A stretch of DNA of 64,000 nt from positions 310,001-374,000 of the forward strand of contig CAWCMK010000001.1 of NCBI GenBank assembly GCA_963796705.1, read 5' to 3'. How positions within the stretch are numbered: position 1 is the stretch's first letter; each line of letters opens with the position of its first letter. Shown in pieces: positions 1 to 9,031 of this stretch. The notes below the pieces were generated by a model. It ran no database searches. It had not been told where the DNA came from and saw only the letters and a list, made by a program, of their open reading frames with translations. This DNA is from VRUE01 sp963796705 (GTDB taxonomy: Bacteria > Actinomycetota > Thermoleophilia > Solirubrobacterales > 70-9). Made by a program: the position numbers and the translations under genes.

Positions 1-1543
1 AGCAGCCTTTGTAGCCCTGGTCCCTCCACGATTCCGCGACTTCCTGGGCGTTGGGGATCCCTTCGTACTGCTCATAGATCGAGCGCGCGCCGGAGACCTC
101 GAGGTGCGATTCGGAGACCCCCACACGTGCGTACTGGGCGCTGATCAGCTGGCTCGGCTTGACGTATTCGGTTGAGACAAGCCCCTCCGAGGTGGAGTCA
201 CCGATGTGAACCACCGCCTTGCACACGGTGGTGTATTCGTCGATCTTCTGCTGCTTGCTCGACCTGACCGTCTTGGCAACGGTCTGCCCGGAGGCATGCG
301 TCGGGCTCGACACCCCGACCCCGAGCAGGCCGGCGAGCGCCACGGCCGCCACCGCGCCGCCGATGCCGATCACCGCCCAGGCGCGCTGGGGGACCGGCTC
401 GCGCCGCCAGCGACCACGCCGCCAATCCGCCCAGAGCCTGCCCAGCGCCCCGTGGCGGATTGGGTTCTCGACGTAGCGCCAGGAGAGCTCGGCGATGAGG
501 AGGATCGCCGCAACCTGGAGGACGTCCTTGAGAAGGCCCTGGCCGTTGGCGATGCCGCGGTGGGAGGTGAGGACGATCAGCGGGAAGTGCCAGAGGTAGA
601 TGCCGTAGGAGCGTTCGCCGACCCAGCGCATCGGCCGGTTGCCGATCATCGGCCCGAGGCGCGAGGCGGGATGGGCCATCGCGGCGACCGCGAGCACCGT
701 CGCCAGCGAGAGCAGCACGAATCCCCCGCGGTAGAGAAAGGGTGAGAATTCCCCAGTGCGCCAGTACATCACGATGATCGCGAGCAGGCCGACGGCGCCG
801 GCCGCGTCGACCACCGTGCGGGCCTGCGGCTGGATTCGGCGCTGCAGCCGGCGACTCGGCCAGACCATCGCCAGGGCAGCCCCGAAGAGCAGCTCCATCG
901 CGCGCGTATCGGTGCCGTAGTAGACCCGCGAGGGGTCGAGTGAGGGGTGGTAGAGGACCGCCATCAGGATCGCCGAGACGAGCGCCATCGCCAGCGCGCA
1001 GAGGGCCAGCCTCGGACGCACACCCGTCGTGTTCGGCAGCTCCGGGATGAATCGCGTCCCGACCAGCAGGATGAAGGGCCAGAGGATGTAGAACTGCTCC
1101 TCGATCGAGAGCGACCACAGGTGGTTGAGCGGCGAGGGCGCTTCAAAGCGGGCGAAGTAGGAGACGTGGTGGAAGATCAGCCACCAGTTGTTCACGTAGG
1201 CGACCGCCGAGAGCGCCGCTTCCCGGAAGGCGTTTGGCTGGTGTGGACCGATCACCGTGACCCAGGCCGTGACCACGACCAGCATCAAGAACAGCGCCGG
1301 CAACAGGCGCCGCGCCCGTGCGAGCCAGAACGATTTGAAGCGGATCCCGCCGCTGGCGACCTGGGCCAGGAGGATGTCGGTGATCAGGTAACCGCTGAGG
1401 GTGAAGAAGACGCCGACGCCGAGGAGGCCGCCCGGCGCCCAGCCGAAGCCCAGGTGGTAGAGGATCACACCGCCGACCGCGATCGCCCGCAGGCCGTCCA
1501 GGCCCGGCATGTAGCGAGATCCACTCTGTACTGGGGGCGGCAT
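1..1543 (-). CDS. Membrane acyltransferase (acyltransferase 3, OafA/YrhL type) with C-terminal SGNH-like domain, partial
   Basis: This gene probably O-acylates a cell-surface glycan or lipid at the membrane. Reading leftwards from an ATG at 1543 gives 514 codons that run off the window. The start has the family hallmark GLDGLRAIAVGGV, followed by a multi-helix membrane part containing FFTLSGYLIT and the motif SLSIEEQFYILWP. After the last helix (about residue 430) an extracytoplasmic part contains VVHIGDSTSEG, the block I Gly-Asp-Ser of an SGNH hydrolase, so an OafA-like fusion is expected; the catalytic His lies outside the window. The gene starts 3 bp after the stop of a second SGNH-type gene on the same strand, so the two are probably one operon. 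The exact acyl group and acceptor cannot be read from sequence. Confidence 0.9.
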   Translation of the reverse strand, partial: MPPPVQSGSRYMPGLDGLRAIAVGGVILYHLGFGWAPGGLLGVGVFFTLSGYLITDILLAQVASGGIRFKSFWLARARRLLPALFLMLVVVTAWVTVIGPHQPNAFREAALSAVAYVNNWWLIFHHVSYFARFEAPSPLNHLWSLSIEEQFYILWPFILLVGTRFIPELPNTTGVRPRLALCALAMALVSAILMAVLYHPSLDPSRVYYGTDTRAMELLFGAALAMVWPSRRLQRRIQPQARTVVDAAGAVGLLAIIVMYWRTGEFSPFLYRGGFVLLSLATVLAVAAMAHPASRLGPMIGNRPMRWVGERSYGIYLWHFPLIVLTSHRGIANGQGLLKDVLQVAAILLIAELSWRYVENPIRHGALGRLWADWRRGRWRREPVPQRAWAVIGIGGAVAAVALAGLLGVGVSSPTHASGQTVAKTVRSSKQQKIDEYTTVCKAVVHIGDSTSEGLVSTEYVKPSQLISAQYARVGVSESHLEVSGARSIYEQYEGIPNAQEVAESWRDQGYKGC

Positions 1544-1546
1544 CGT

Positions 1547-2323
1547 CTAGCTCGTCGAGACCACGGAGAGCGCCACCGCGAGACGGCCACCCGGCATCGC
1601 GGCCAGCAGTTGCTTGCCGAGTTCGACACCGATCGCCGAGATCATGCTGTGCTGCCGTCGCTGCATCGCGTCCACCGGTTCCAGGCGGGGCCCAACCGGA
1701 CGAACCTTGCTCCGAGCCGGGCGGGGTGAGCTCGTCGTGGCGCCTCCCAGGCATCCGAGGATGCCCTGGGCGATCAGCTGCGCCCGCTCTTCAGCGCCTT
1801 CGGGCCCCGGATGCAGCTGGTCGGCCATCAGGCTCTGGTGGGTGTGAACCCAGCCGGCCCATTCGGGTACCTGGGTGCCGGGGCGCGATGCGGCGAATTC
1901 CCGCACGACCCGGTTCTTGCCCGTGTTGTTGACGCCATTCACCGTGTAGCCATGGATCGTCGGCACGACCATGCACGTTTCCGGCCCGACGATGGCCGCC
2001 ACCTTGGCCAGGTTGCCGGCAAGGATCTGCGGGTAGGCGGGATCGTCGTTGGTGCCGGCGTCGAAGACGACCACCGACTGGGACGGTTCGTAGCTTTCCC
2101 GGAAGAGGTCGAAGATCTGGTAGCTGTTTGAGCCGCCAACCGCGTTGACGGTCAGCTTCACGCCCGGCAGATACCTGCTGAGATAGGGCGAGGTCAGTTC
2201 CTCGAGGCTGTCGCCGACGACGAGCACGCCTGGCCTTTCGGCGCGCGCCCAGGGCGCCGCGACGCCGAGCACGACGAGCGCGGCGAGGAGCGTCGCGACC
2301 GTCCTCCTCGTGCGTATTGGCAT
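1547..2323 (-). CDS. Secreted SGNH/GDSL-type hydrolase
   Basis: 258 aa. Residues 1-28 form a signal peptide ending near ARA. The mature part has the SGNH blocks: VVGDSLEEL (nucleophile Ser) about residue 36, GTNDD about 91, and DQLHPGPEG near 168 with the catalytic Asp-x-x-His. This suggests an extracytoplasmic esterase or acetyl-hydrolase or transferase. The last 60 residues are rich in Arg/Pro and resemble nothing I know. It lies immediately upstream (3 bp) of the membrane acyltransferase and both carry SGNH domains, so they probably modify the same surface polymer (inference). Start: ATG at 2323 with a GAGG element just upstream. Confidence 0.85.
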   Translation of the reverse strand: MPIRTRRTVATLLAALVVLGVAAPWARAERPGVLVVGDSLEELTSPYLSRYLPGVKLTVNAVGGSNSYQIFDLFRESYEPSQSVVVFDAGTNDDPAYPQILAGNLAKVAAIVGPETCMVVPTIHGYTVNGVNNTGKNRVVREFAASRPGTQVPEWAGWVHTHQSLMADQLHPGPEGAEERAQLIAQGILGCLGGATTSSPRPARSKVRPVGPRLEPVDAMQRRQHSMISAIGVELGKQLLAAMPGGRLAVALSVVSTS

Positions 2324-2364
2324 TCACCTCTTCTATAGCACGCAGGCGGATTAGACTCGCCGAC

Positions 2365-2853
2365 TTGGTCCGTCTGAGAGATGCCCTGGGCGCCGTTTTG
2401 GTGCTCCTCGCCATGGCCCTGGCCGCCTCGGGATGCGGCGGGGGGCAAAGCGGCCCGAATGACCGCACTGTGAGCCTACGCCAAGAACCAGCGGTTCGGC
2501 GTGACCGGCAGGCCTCCGCCAGGGGTTGCCCCCTCGGTTCATTCCTCAAGACCCTCGACCAGCTCGAGAGCCGGCTCGCCGTCGGTCTCAGCTACCAGCA
2601 GTACTTCGCCCAGGTGAGCGCCGCCAGGGACACCTACGAGGTGCTGCCGGTGCAGAAACTGGAGCTCCCCTGCCTGGTGAGGATTGGCACCCCGGCCGAG
2701 AAGGCGCTCGATGAGTACATCGATGCCGCCAACCTCTGGCGTGGATGCCGCGCCCAGGCCGCCTGCGTCACCTACTCGATCGAACCGCGCCTGCAGCGCG
2801 ATTGGCGCGTTGCCTCCCACTTTCTGACCGAGGTCCGCGAAGGCCGAACCTGA
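2365..2853 (+). CDS. Small predicted lipoprotein of unknown function
   Basis: The protein starts with a short Arg-containing stretch, a hydrophobic core and the lipobox LAASGC followed by Gly-Gly-Gly, so it should be lipidated at Cys and anchored outside the membrane. With TTG at 2365 it is 162 aa; an upstream TTG at 2317 in the same frame would add 16 residues and overlap the start of the divergent SGNH gene, so I prefer 2365. The mature part has several Cys (GCPLG, LPCLV, WRGC, AACVTY) that could pair in disulfides. I recognise no domain. It faces away from the SGNH/acyltransferase pair and may share their regulatory region. Confidence 0.65.
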   Translation: MVRLRDALGAVLVLLAMALAASGCGGGQSGPNDRTVSLRQEPAVRRDRQASARGCPLGSFLKTLDQLESRLAVGLSYQQYFAQVSAARDTYEVLPVQKLELPCLVRIGTPAEKALDEYIDAANLWRGCRAQAACVTYSIEPRLQRDWRVASHFLTEVREGRT

Positions 2854-2882
2854 GGGCGCGCGGCCACCGCCCAAGACGGCGC

Positions 2883-3152
2883 TCAGCGCTTCCCCAGCCA
2901 GCGCCCCAACCTCGACCGAGGTCGCGGCAGGCTGCGCTGCCACTCCTCCCGGGTCGGCAGGCGGCCGGCCTGACGCTCGTTCAACACGCACCTGGTATGC
3001 GCGTGCCGGCGCCGACTCATGTCGCCCTCCGGAGCGATCAGCATGTGCTCGCTGAGGGCCGGCAGGTAGCGTCCGCAGAACGGACAGCGGTAGGTGGCGG
3101 GCTTGCGGTTCTGGGCCCTTCGCATCGACCACCACTGCGGATGCGGCGCCAT
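2883..3152 (-). CDS. Small CxxC zinc-ribbon-like protein
   Basis: 89 aa, read from an ATG at 3152. The middle carries YRCPFCGRYLPAL and later RRRHAHTRCV, giving a CPFC pair with further His/Cys ligands as in small treble-clef or zinc-ribbon proteins. The C-terminal third is basic and Trp/Arg-rich (REEWQRSLPRPRSRLGRW). Longer in-frame upstream extension is possible but lacks protein-like character. It overlaps nothing on its own strand, and its start lies about 50 bp from the divergent dehydrogenase start. Function unknown; nucleic-acid or metal binding is a guess. Confidence 0.6.
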   Translation of the reverse strand: MAPHPQWWSMRRAQNRKPATYRCPFCGRYLPALSEHMLIAPEGDMSRRRHAHTRCVLNERQAGRLPTREEWQRSLPRPRSRLGRWLGKR

Positions 3153-3201
3153 TCCCCAGGCTACCCGGCTTTGTTCCTGCGAGGATGCGCTGCGGGACCT
3201 G

Positions 3202-4347
3202 ATGAAGGCCGTTGCCTGCCAACAAGGAGAGCTCGACCTTATCGAGCGCCCCGAGCCCCAACCGGGGCCCGGCCAGGTGCGGATCGAGGTGATCCGCTGC
3301 GGTATCTGTGGATCGGACCTGCACGCCCGCCACGGGATCGACCAGTGGGCGGACCTCGCGGCCAAGGTTGGGTATGAGCGCTTCGGGCGCTCCGAGCAGG
3401 CGCTCGTCTTCGGGCATGAGTTCAGCGGCCGGATCGCCGAGTATGGCCCCGGTTGCCGCGCCAGCCTCGCGGCGGGCACGCCGGTCGTCGCCCTGCCGGT
3501 CCTGAGGGGGCCCCTCGGCGTCGAGACGACCGGCCTCTCCCAGCACGCGCCGGGCGCCTACGCGGAGCAGGTCCTCGTCCAGGAGTCGATGATGCTGCCG
3601 GTGCCCAATGGCCTCGACCCCGCACTCGCCGCCCTGACCGAGCCGCTGGCAGTGGCGCTGCACGCGGTTCGCCGCGGCGAGGTCGGCCGGCGCCAGGCAG
3701 CGATCGTAATCGGCTGCGGCCCGGTCGGCCTGGGGGTGATCCTGATGCTCAAGGCGCGTGGGATGCACACCGTCATCGCCAGCGATCTCTCGCCCGGCCG
3801 CCGGGCGCTGGCGGAACGCTGCGGAGCCGATCTGGTCGTCGACCCGGCGACGACCTCGCCCTACGAGGCGCGCGAAGATCGTGGTTGGTTGACGAGCCTT
3901 CCGGACGCCCTCGAGCTGGCAATCGACACCCGGGAGAGGTTCGAGCGCCTGCCCTTCGGCTGGTGGCATGCCTGGCGCCTGGCCGAGAGAGCCGGCCTCG
4001 GCCCGAAGCGGCCGGTGGTCTTCGAGTGCGTCGGGGTACCGGGCATGATCGAGCAGATCATCAGCTCGGCGCCACTGTTCTCGCGGATCGTTGTCGCCGG
4101 GGTCTGCGTCGGGCCCGACAGCTTCACTCCGGCAATGGCGATCAACAAGGAGATCGACCTGCGATTCGTCTTGGGCTACACGCCGCTCGAGTTTCGCGAC
4201 ACGCTCATGATGCTCGCCGAGGGCAAGCTGGACCCGCGGGCGATGATCACCGGCACCATCGGGCTGGCGGATGTAGCGGGGGCATTTGTGGAACTCGAGG
4301 ACCCCGCGAGGCACGCCAAGGTCCTAATCGACCCGGCGCTTGGCTGA
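3202..4347 (+). CDS. Zinc-dependent medium-chain alcohol dehydrogenase family oxidoreductase
   Basis: 381 aa, cytosolic NAD(P)-dependent oxidation of an alcohol or polyol. Visible features: GICGSDLH (catalytic-zinc Cys) about residue 36, FGHEFSG (zinc-binding His-Glu) about 72, and the Rossmann glycine motif IGCGPVGLG near 173. The usual four-Cys structural zinc lobe is not evident in the 90-120 region. An insertion around residues 225-260 (SLPDALELAIDTRERFERL) is longer than in typical family members. The start ATG at 3202 gives MKAVACQ, the normal family start; the open frame upstream to 3094 is not protein-like. It converges with the membrane protein gene, stops 4 bp apart. Substrate not predictable. 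Confidence 0.88.
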   Translation: MKAVACQQGELDLIERPEPQPGPGQVRIEVIRCGICGSDLHARHGIDQWADLAAKVGYERFGRSEQALVFGHEFSGRIAEYGPGCRASLAAGTPVVALPVLRGPLGVETTGLSQHAPGAYAEQVLVQESMMLPVPNGLDPALAALTEPLAVALHAVRRGEVGRRQAAIVIGCGPVGLGVILMLKARGMHTVIASDLSPGRRALAERCGADLVVDPATTSPYEAREDRGWLTSLPDALELAIDTRERFERLPFGWWHAWRLAERAGLGPKRPVVFECVGVPGMIEQIISSAPLFSRIVVAGVCVGPDSFTPAMAINKEIDLRFVLGYTPLEFRDTLMMLAEGKLDPRAMITGTIGLADVAGAFVELEDPARHAKVLIDPALG

Positions 4348-4351
4348 GCGC

Positions 4352-5203
4352 TCAGGCTCGTTCGGACGCCGGCTCCGGGAGGACGCCGTATTCGGGCGCC
4401 GCGGAGAGCTGATCTTCTGGGGTATCGCGGCCGGTCTTCGAAAGGCGGTAAACGAGAACGGCGATCATCGCCGCGAACGCCAGGCTGACCGGCCCAGTGC
4501 CGAGCGCCAGGCCGCCGCGCGCATGGGACATCGATAGCCAGTCGGCGAGCGAGGCGCCCAGCGGTCGCGTGACGACGTAGGCGAACCAGAAGGCGAGAAT
4601 TGAGTTCATCCCGTAGCGAAAGTATCCGAGCGCTGGGATCACGATAACCGCCGCAAAGAAAATGATCGAGCCGAAGTAGCCAAGGCCGAGGGTGACGGCG
4701 GTCATGTCGCCGGCGGCGGTGCCGAGCGCGAACGTAGCGAGGACCGCGGCCCAGTAGAAGAGCTCCCTGCGCGGGGTGTAGATGCTGTGGATCGAAAGCG
4801 TGCCCTCAACCCGGTACCAGATGCGGAACACGAGATAGAGCAGCACGGCGTAGAAGGCGGTTGAGACGATGTAGGGAACCCCGAGACCGACGTGCAGGAC
4901 ATCGGCGGCCATCGTGCCGAAGACGCCCACCATGGCGACCGCCAGCCAGTAGGCCCAGGGTAGGTAACGATCCTTCGCGAACTGGATGTAGAGCGCCACG
5001 AGGAAAGCAAGTCCGCCGAGCACGACCGCGATCTCGGGAACGAGGCTGTGGACGAGGAAGTCAGAGGTCGACTCGCCCATCGCGGTGGTCAGTGCCTTGA
5101 TCAACCAGAAGTAGGCGGTGATCTCGGGAACCTTGGAGAGGTGGCGCCTGCCGCCCTTGCCGAGCCAGATTTCGGAGAGCTTCGTGCCGACGTCATCCAT
5201 CAC
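4352..5203 (-). CDS. Multi-pass membrane protein, COG4705-like family
   Basis: 283 aa with about seven to eight hydrophobic helices. The opening KVPEITAYFWLIKALTT and the pair TAAGDMTAV resemble the uncharacterised membrane-anchored proteins of COG4705, which are internally duplicated. The last 25 residues are polar (DTPEDQLSAAPEYG) and probably cytoplasmic. No catalytic motif is visible. It converges with the dehydrogenase and has about 50 bp to the small ORF upstream. The start is ATG at 5203; a second ATG follows directly. Confidence 0.7.
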   Translation of the reverse strand: MMDDVGTKLSEIWLGKGGRRHLSKVPEITAYFWLIKALTTAMGESTSDFLVHSLVPEIAVVLGGLAFLVALYIQFAKDRYLPWAYWLAVAMVGVFGTMAADVLHVGLGVPYIVSTAFYAVLLYLVFRIWYRVEGTLSIHSIYTPRRELFYWAAVLATFALGTAAGDMTAVTLGLGYFGSIIFFAAVIVIPALGYFRYGMNSILAFWFAYVVTRPLGASLADWLSMSHARGGLALGTGPVSLAFAAMIAVLVYRLSKTGRDTPEDQLSAAPEYGVLPEPASERA

Positions 5204-5255
5204 GCGGCTTTCTATGGGGAGCGTCTTAAGCCAAGGTGAAAGACGGCGGGGACGT

Positions 5256-5429
5256 TCAGGGACCGGCGGGGTGACTCAACTCGGTCCGCCGCTGCATCCC
5301 GACCCGCCGCTGGCGCTCACGCAGGTGCACCACGCCTCTCCGGGGCAACCGGGCCGAGTGGCGTGCGTCCCTGGCGATCTCCGCGAGATAGGCGCCGATC
5401 ACCCGCCGCGCAGTGTCTTTCTCGTCCAT
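5256..5429 (-). CDS. Possible small basic protein
   Basis: 57 codons from an ATG at 5429. The product starts MDEKDTARRVIGAYLAEIA, is helical and amphipathic, then very Arg-rich. It fills the gap between two genes on the same strand. A 10-bp palindrome CTACATGTAG sits at 5449-5458, 20 bp upstream of the start. No similarity is recognised, so this may be a chance ORF in GC-rich DNA. Confidence 0.35.
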   Translation of the reverse strand: MDEKDTARRVIGAYLAEIARDARHSARLPRRGVVHLRERQRRVGMQRRTELSHPAGP

Positions 5430-5535
5430 GGTGGCAAGCCTAGGAGCACTACATGTAGGGGAGATTGGAGTCGGCTAATTTTTTCGTGAGCGGAAGCCCT
5501 GCCCTGGCCGGTACCCGAGGAGCCGACCACGAGCT

Positions 5536-6894
5536 TCAGGCGTCCGTCAGCTGCGCCGCCGCCTCGGCAAAGACTTCAGAGTGCCTGTCGACGTCCTCCT
5601 TGGAGGTGGCCGGGGACATCAGCGCCATGTTGTGGAAGGGGGTCATCAGAATGCCGCGATTGAGGGCATGGAGATGAAGGAAGCGATCGAGCTCTCGGTC
5701 TCGGGCCGCGGCCGCCTCAGCGCCGTTCCTGGGCTCTTCGGCACTGAAGGCGTACTCGACCCGGCATCCGAGACGAGTCACATGCCAGGGAAGCCCACGC
5801 GAGCCGATCACCTCGCGCACCCCATCCTCAAAGCGTTCCCCGAGGCCGATCATGCGCCCGAACGCCTCGGCGTCGAGGACCCGCTCGAGTGTCGCTCGCA
5901 TGGCCGCCAGGGAGAGTGCGTTGCCCGACAGGGTGCCGCCGATGCCACCGACATCAGATGTCCCGAGCAGCTCGTGCTGGCCGAGCACCCGGGCGGCGAC
6001 CTGCGCGCTCATCCCGTAGGTGGCGGCCGGGACCCCGGCCGCCAGCGGCTTGCCGATCGTCAGGAAGTCAGGCTCAAGGCGATGGGCGGCCGTATATCCG
6101 CCGGGCCCGGCGCAGATCGTGTGGGTCTCATCGATCACCAGCAGGGAACCGTTCTCGCGGGTGAGCGAGCGCAGCGCGTCGTGGTAGCCGGGCTCGGGGA
6201 GCACGATGCCGATGTTCGTCATCGCCGGCTCGGCGAGCACGCAGGCGATTTCGCCGCTCGAGAGCGCCGCCTCGAGGGCCTCGACGTCATTCCACTCGAT
6301 CGCCACCGTTGTGAGCGAGGGATCGACCGGAGGACCGATGTTGTCGGGTCGCGAGACGGTTGCGTTGCCCGCGCGGACGGCAAAGGTCTCATCAACCGTC
6401 CCGTGGTAGCACCAGGAGTAGACCAGGACCTTGGGGCGGGCGGTGATCGCCCGAGCGAGGCGGATCGTGAAGCGGTTGGCGTCGGTGGCCGTCAGGGCAA
6501 ACTGCCAGTAGGGAAGGCCGAAACGGCGCTCGAGCTCGGCCGCCACCCGGGCCGAGTCCTCGGTGGGGAGCATCAAGGTGATTCCTCTCGCGGCCTGCGC
6601 GGCGATTGCCGCGACGGTCGCCGCCGGTGAGTGGCCGGTCATCGCGCCGGTGTCGCCGAGGCACAGGTCGACGTACTCGTTTCCATCGACGTCGGTGACG
6701 TGGGCGCCCTCGGCGATCGCCGCGAACACCGGGTGGGGACCCGCCCACTCCGTCATCCAGGGCATCGGAACCCCCGCGAGAAGCGACCTCTTCGCCTCCT
6801 CGAAGAGCTCCGCGGAGCGGCGATGTGTCGTGAGGAACCGCGCTTCCTCCTTCTCCAGGCCCGTCTGCAGCCTCTCGCGGTTGACCTCGCTCAT
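5536..6894 (-). CDS. PLP-dependent class III aminotransferase, glutamate-1-semialdehyde aminomutase-like
   Basis: 452 aa. The fold-type I aminotransferase layout is clear: DVDGNEYVDLCLGDTGAMTGH near residue 70, the cofactor Asp in VIDETHT near 253, and the Schiff-base lysine in FLTIGKPLAAGVPAA near 280. The region around the Lys and the missing Thr-rich phosphate loop are closer to GSA-aminomutase-like enzymes than to ornithine/GABA transaminases. It probably acts on an amino or keto acid in the cytosol; a role in tetrapyrrole synthesis is not supported by neighbours. ATG at 6894 is preferred over GTG at 6900 because GTGAGG lies just upstream of it. Confidence 0.85.
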   Translation of the reverse strand: MSEVNRERLQTGLEKEEARFLTTHRRSAELFEEAKRSLLAGVPMPWMTEWAGPHPVFAAIAEGAHVTDVDGNEYVDLCLGDTGAMTGHSPAATVAAIAAQAARGITLMLPTEDSARVAAELERRFGLPYWQFALTATDANRFTIRLARAITARPKVLVYSWCYHGTVDETFAVRAGNATVSRPDNIGPPVDPSLTTVAIEWNDVEALEAALSSGEIACVLAEPAMTNIGIVLPEPGYHDALRSLTRENGSLLVIDETHTICAGPGGYTAAHRLEPDFLTIGKPLAAGVPAATYGMSAQVAARVLGQHELLGTSDVGGIGGTLSGNALSLAAMRATLERVLDAEAFGRMIGLGERFEDGVREVIGSRGLPWHVTRLGCRVEYAFSAEEPRNGAEAAAARDRELDRFLHLHALNRGILMTPFHNMALMSPATSKEDVDRHSEVFAEAAAQLTDA

Positions 6895-6975
6895 CCTCAC
6901 TGCGAATCTACTCGCCCGCGACGTTCCCGCCTAGAGCGGCTTGAATCAGCACCTTGGGAGACGTAGGTTGGCTCT

Positions 6976-7368
6976 GTGGGGGACCGGATCGCGATCGAGG
7001 AGATCGGCCAGCGCTTCATCGAGGCCTTCAACCGACGCGACGCGGAGGGCCTGATTGTCTTGACCGACGAGGCGATCAAGTTCCACCCGACACCGCTTGC
7101 GGGAGGCAGCCGGACCTACCTCGGCCATGCGGGGATTCGTCAGTGGGTCGCCGATCTCAACGCCGCCAATGCTTCACACCAGGTGCGGATCCTGGAGATT
7201 CGGCCTCGCGATGAGACCAGCTTCGTGATGCTCACCGAGGTGCTGATCGAGGACAAGGTCATATCTCCCTCGGCCATGCTTGCTCATTTCGGCGAGGATG
7301 GGCTGCTGATCGAGGCCCAGGCTTACCTGAGCGACCAGGCGACCCTGCGAGGGCTCGGCATTTCCTAG
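6976..7368 (+). CDS. NTF2-like (SnoaL-type) small protein
   Basis: 130 aa starting at GTG 6976. It begins IGQRFIEAFNRRDAEGL, the typical first helix of SnoaL/NTF2-like proteins, followed by strands (YLGHAGIRQWVADL, TEVLIEDKV, AQAYLSD). Such single-domain proteins form dimers with a hydrophobic pocket and serve as isomerases, hydrolases or simple binders. No catalytic residue set is distinctive here. It is divergent from the aminotransferase with about 80 bp between starts, so a shared regulatory region is possible. Confidence 0.75.
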   Translation: MGDRIAIEEIGQRFIEAFNRRDAEGLIVLTDEAIKFHPTPLAGGSRTYLGHAGIRQWVADLNAANASHQVRILEIRPRDETSFVMLTEVLIEDKVISPSAMLAHFGEDGLLIEAQAYLSDQATLRGLGIS

Positions 7369-7445
7369 CAAGGCAGCAGCGCCGCTTGCTCCGCACCGAC
7401 GGTGGCGCCGGGCCGCGCTTACCTTAGAGCCCAAGGGGGCGACAT

Positions 7446-8825
7446 TTATTTGACGATCGTGAAGGCGGCGCTCTGCTGGGTCGAGCCCGCCTTCCCGGTG
7501 ATCCGGTAGGCGCCAGGCTTCAGCGCCTTGCCTCCGATGCGCCCGGAGAATTTGAAGTGGTTGGCGCCGCCCGCCGCGGCGCTGATCGAGAACCCGCCCG
7601 CGATTGGCTTGAAGGTTGTGCAGGCCTTGTGGGAGCGGTTGGCGTGGGTCGCCTTGACGCACTTGCCGGCGACCCTGCGCCCCAGCAGGCCGCGTTCGAG
7701 GCTGAATTCGATCGTTCCCGGATTGGTAAGTTCGTAGTTCACGGTTGAGCCAATGGGTGGCTTCTTCTTCTTCTTCTTCTTCGCGCTGATCACGGCTTCG
7801 CCGCTCGGCGCGGCGCGGAACTTCGTCGGCTTCAGCGTGAGCGAACGCAGTTCGGCCGGCAAGGGCACGAACTCATAGGCGCCGATGTCGGGCGCCGAGC
7901 CGAGCAGCCGCGGGGTGCCGGCGAGGTCAAGCGGGCCAACCTGGTCGTTGATGCCGGCATCGATCGTCGGCGAGCCGGCGGCCTCGCGGAAGTCGCCAGC
8001 TTCGCCGTTGACGAAGAGCGGCGCGGCGGTCTGGTTGCCGCCGTTGTCGATCACTTTCGCTCCACCGGATGGCGATGAGCTGTCGAAGTTCGAGTGGGAG
8101 GCCGCGATGTTGCCGGGCCCTTTGGCGCCGGCCGCTTCGACCGGTTTCAGGTCGGCTTCGCCGCCCTGGACGATCGAGTTCTCGAGTTCGATCGTGAAGC
8201 TCCCGGGCACAGATTCGGTGTATTCGGCGCTGACCCCGACCGAGGTCGAGCCCGAGGCGATCGCGGTGACGTTGCGGAGGACGGCGCTGGTCGTACCAAC
8301 GTTCCCGTTCGCCCGCACGGCGACCGAGTTGACGCCTTCGACCCGGAGGAGGCTGTTGCGCACCGTGCAGTCCGTCAGCACGATTGCGCCACTGCCGCCG
8401 GAGCCGACGACCCGGACCTTGAGCCTTTCGATTCGGCCGCCGTAGCAAAGAAAGCCGACGCCGCCGTTGGCGTCGTTCTCGATTTCCAGGTAGCTGAGGC
8501 TGTCCCCGGTCTGAGAGAGGTAGATGGCGGGCCCGCCGAACGCAGCATTGATCCGGGGCATCGGGGCGCCCGCTTCCCCGTGGATCTGGACGTTGGTAAC
8601 GGCAGCCGGGAAGAGCGGCGAACTCAGGGTGTAGGCGCCGGGCGTGACGATCACTTCGTCGCCCGCTTTTGCGGCACCCGCCGCTTCGGAGAGGGCGCAC
8701 GGTGTGGCCTGCGTGCATTCGGTTCCGGTCCCGCTCGGGGCGGCGTAGCGCTGCACAGCCTGCGCCGCCGCCGGCATGATCGCCAGGACGAGAACCGCAG
8801 ACGCAGCTGCCACGAATCCCCTCAC
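7446..8825 (-). CDS. Secreted right-handed beta-helix protein with DIGAYE-type (choice-of-anchor Q) segment
   Basis: 459 aa. The signal peptide covers residues 1-23 (AVLVLAIMPAAAQA). The middle is a parallel beta-helix with recurrent strands, for instance VRNSLLRVEGV, LRNVTAIASG and IELENSIVQGG, and ends in SPTIDAGIND and APDIGAYEF, as in choice-of-anchor Q proteins. A linker with seven consecutive lysines (encoded by seven AAG codons near 7765-7782) joins it to a C-terminal Ig-like module of about 110 residues. The start is GTG at 8825. Exported, likely cell-wall or matrix associated; ligand unknown. Confidence 0.8.
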   Translation of the reverse strand: MRGFVAAASAVLVLAIMPAAAQAVQRYAAPSGTGTECTQATPCALSEAAGAAKAGDEVIVTPGAYTLSSPLFPAAVTNVQIHGEAGAPMPRINAAFGGPAIYLSQTGDSLSYLEIENDANGGVGFLCYGGRIERLKVRVVGSGGSGAIVLTDCTVRNSLLRVEGVNSVAVRANGNVGTTSAVLRNVTAIASGSTSVGVSAEYTESVPGSFTIELENSIVQGGEADLKPVEAAGAKGPGNIAASHSNFDSSSPSGGAKVIDNGGNQTAAPLFVNGEAGDFREAAGSPTIDAGINDQVGPLDLAGTPRLLGSAPDIGAYEFVPLPAELRSLTLKPTKFRAAPSGEAVISAKKKKKKKPPIGSTVNYELTNPGTIEFSLERGLLGRRVAGKCVKATHANRSHKACTTFKPIAGGFSISAAAGGANHFKFSGRIGGKALKPGAYRITGKAGSTQQSAAFTIVK

Positions 8826-9031
8826 GACCCCGATGGTACGGCGTTCGGGCGGCCAAGTCGAATTTCGGGTGGCTGGGCTCGATCAGGGGACCCGGAGGTC
8901 GCTGCAGTTCGCGTTTGGCAACCGCCTAGGCCGAACCGGAGCGCAGGCCGGACCGGCGTCATCCAGGCCGCTGCGATGCTCGCCGGCGGACCGTCGTGAA
9001 CTCGCCGGTCATGACTGAAACCGTGTGATGA

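Noticed and set aside
2539..4314. 591-codon open frame on the minus strand
   Set aside because: It is antisense to the dehydrogenase and lipoprotein genes, has shadow-type composition (Arg/Gly/Pro/Asp-rich) and no domain.
5449..5458. Palindrome CTACATGTAG upstream of the small minus-strand ORF
   Set aside because: A 10-bp palindrome alone is too weak to call an operator.
7762..7785. Run of TTC triplets (AAG on the coding strand)
   Set aside because: In-frame poly-lysine linker of the beta-helix protein, not a separate repeat element.
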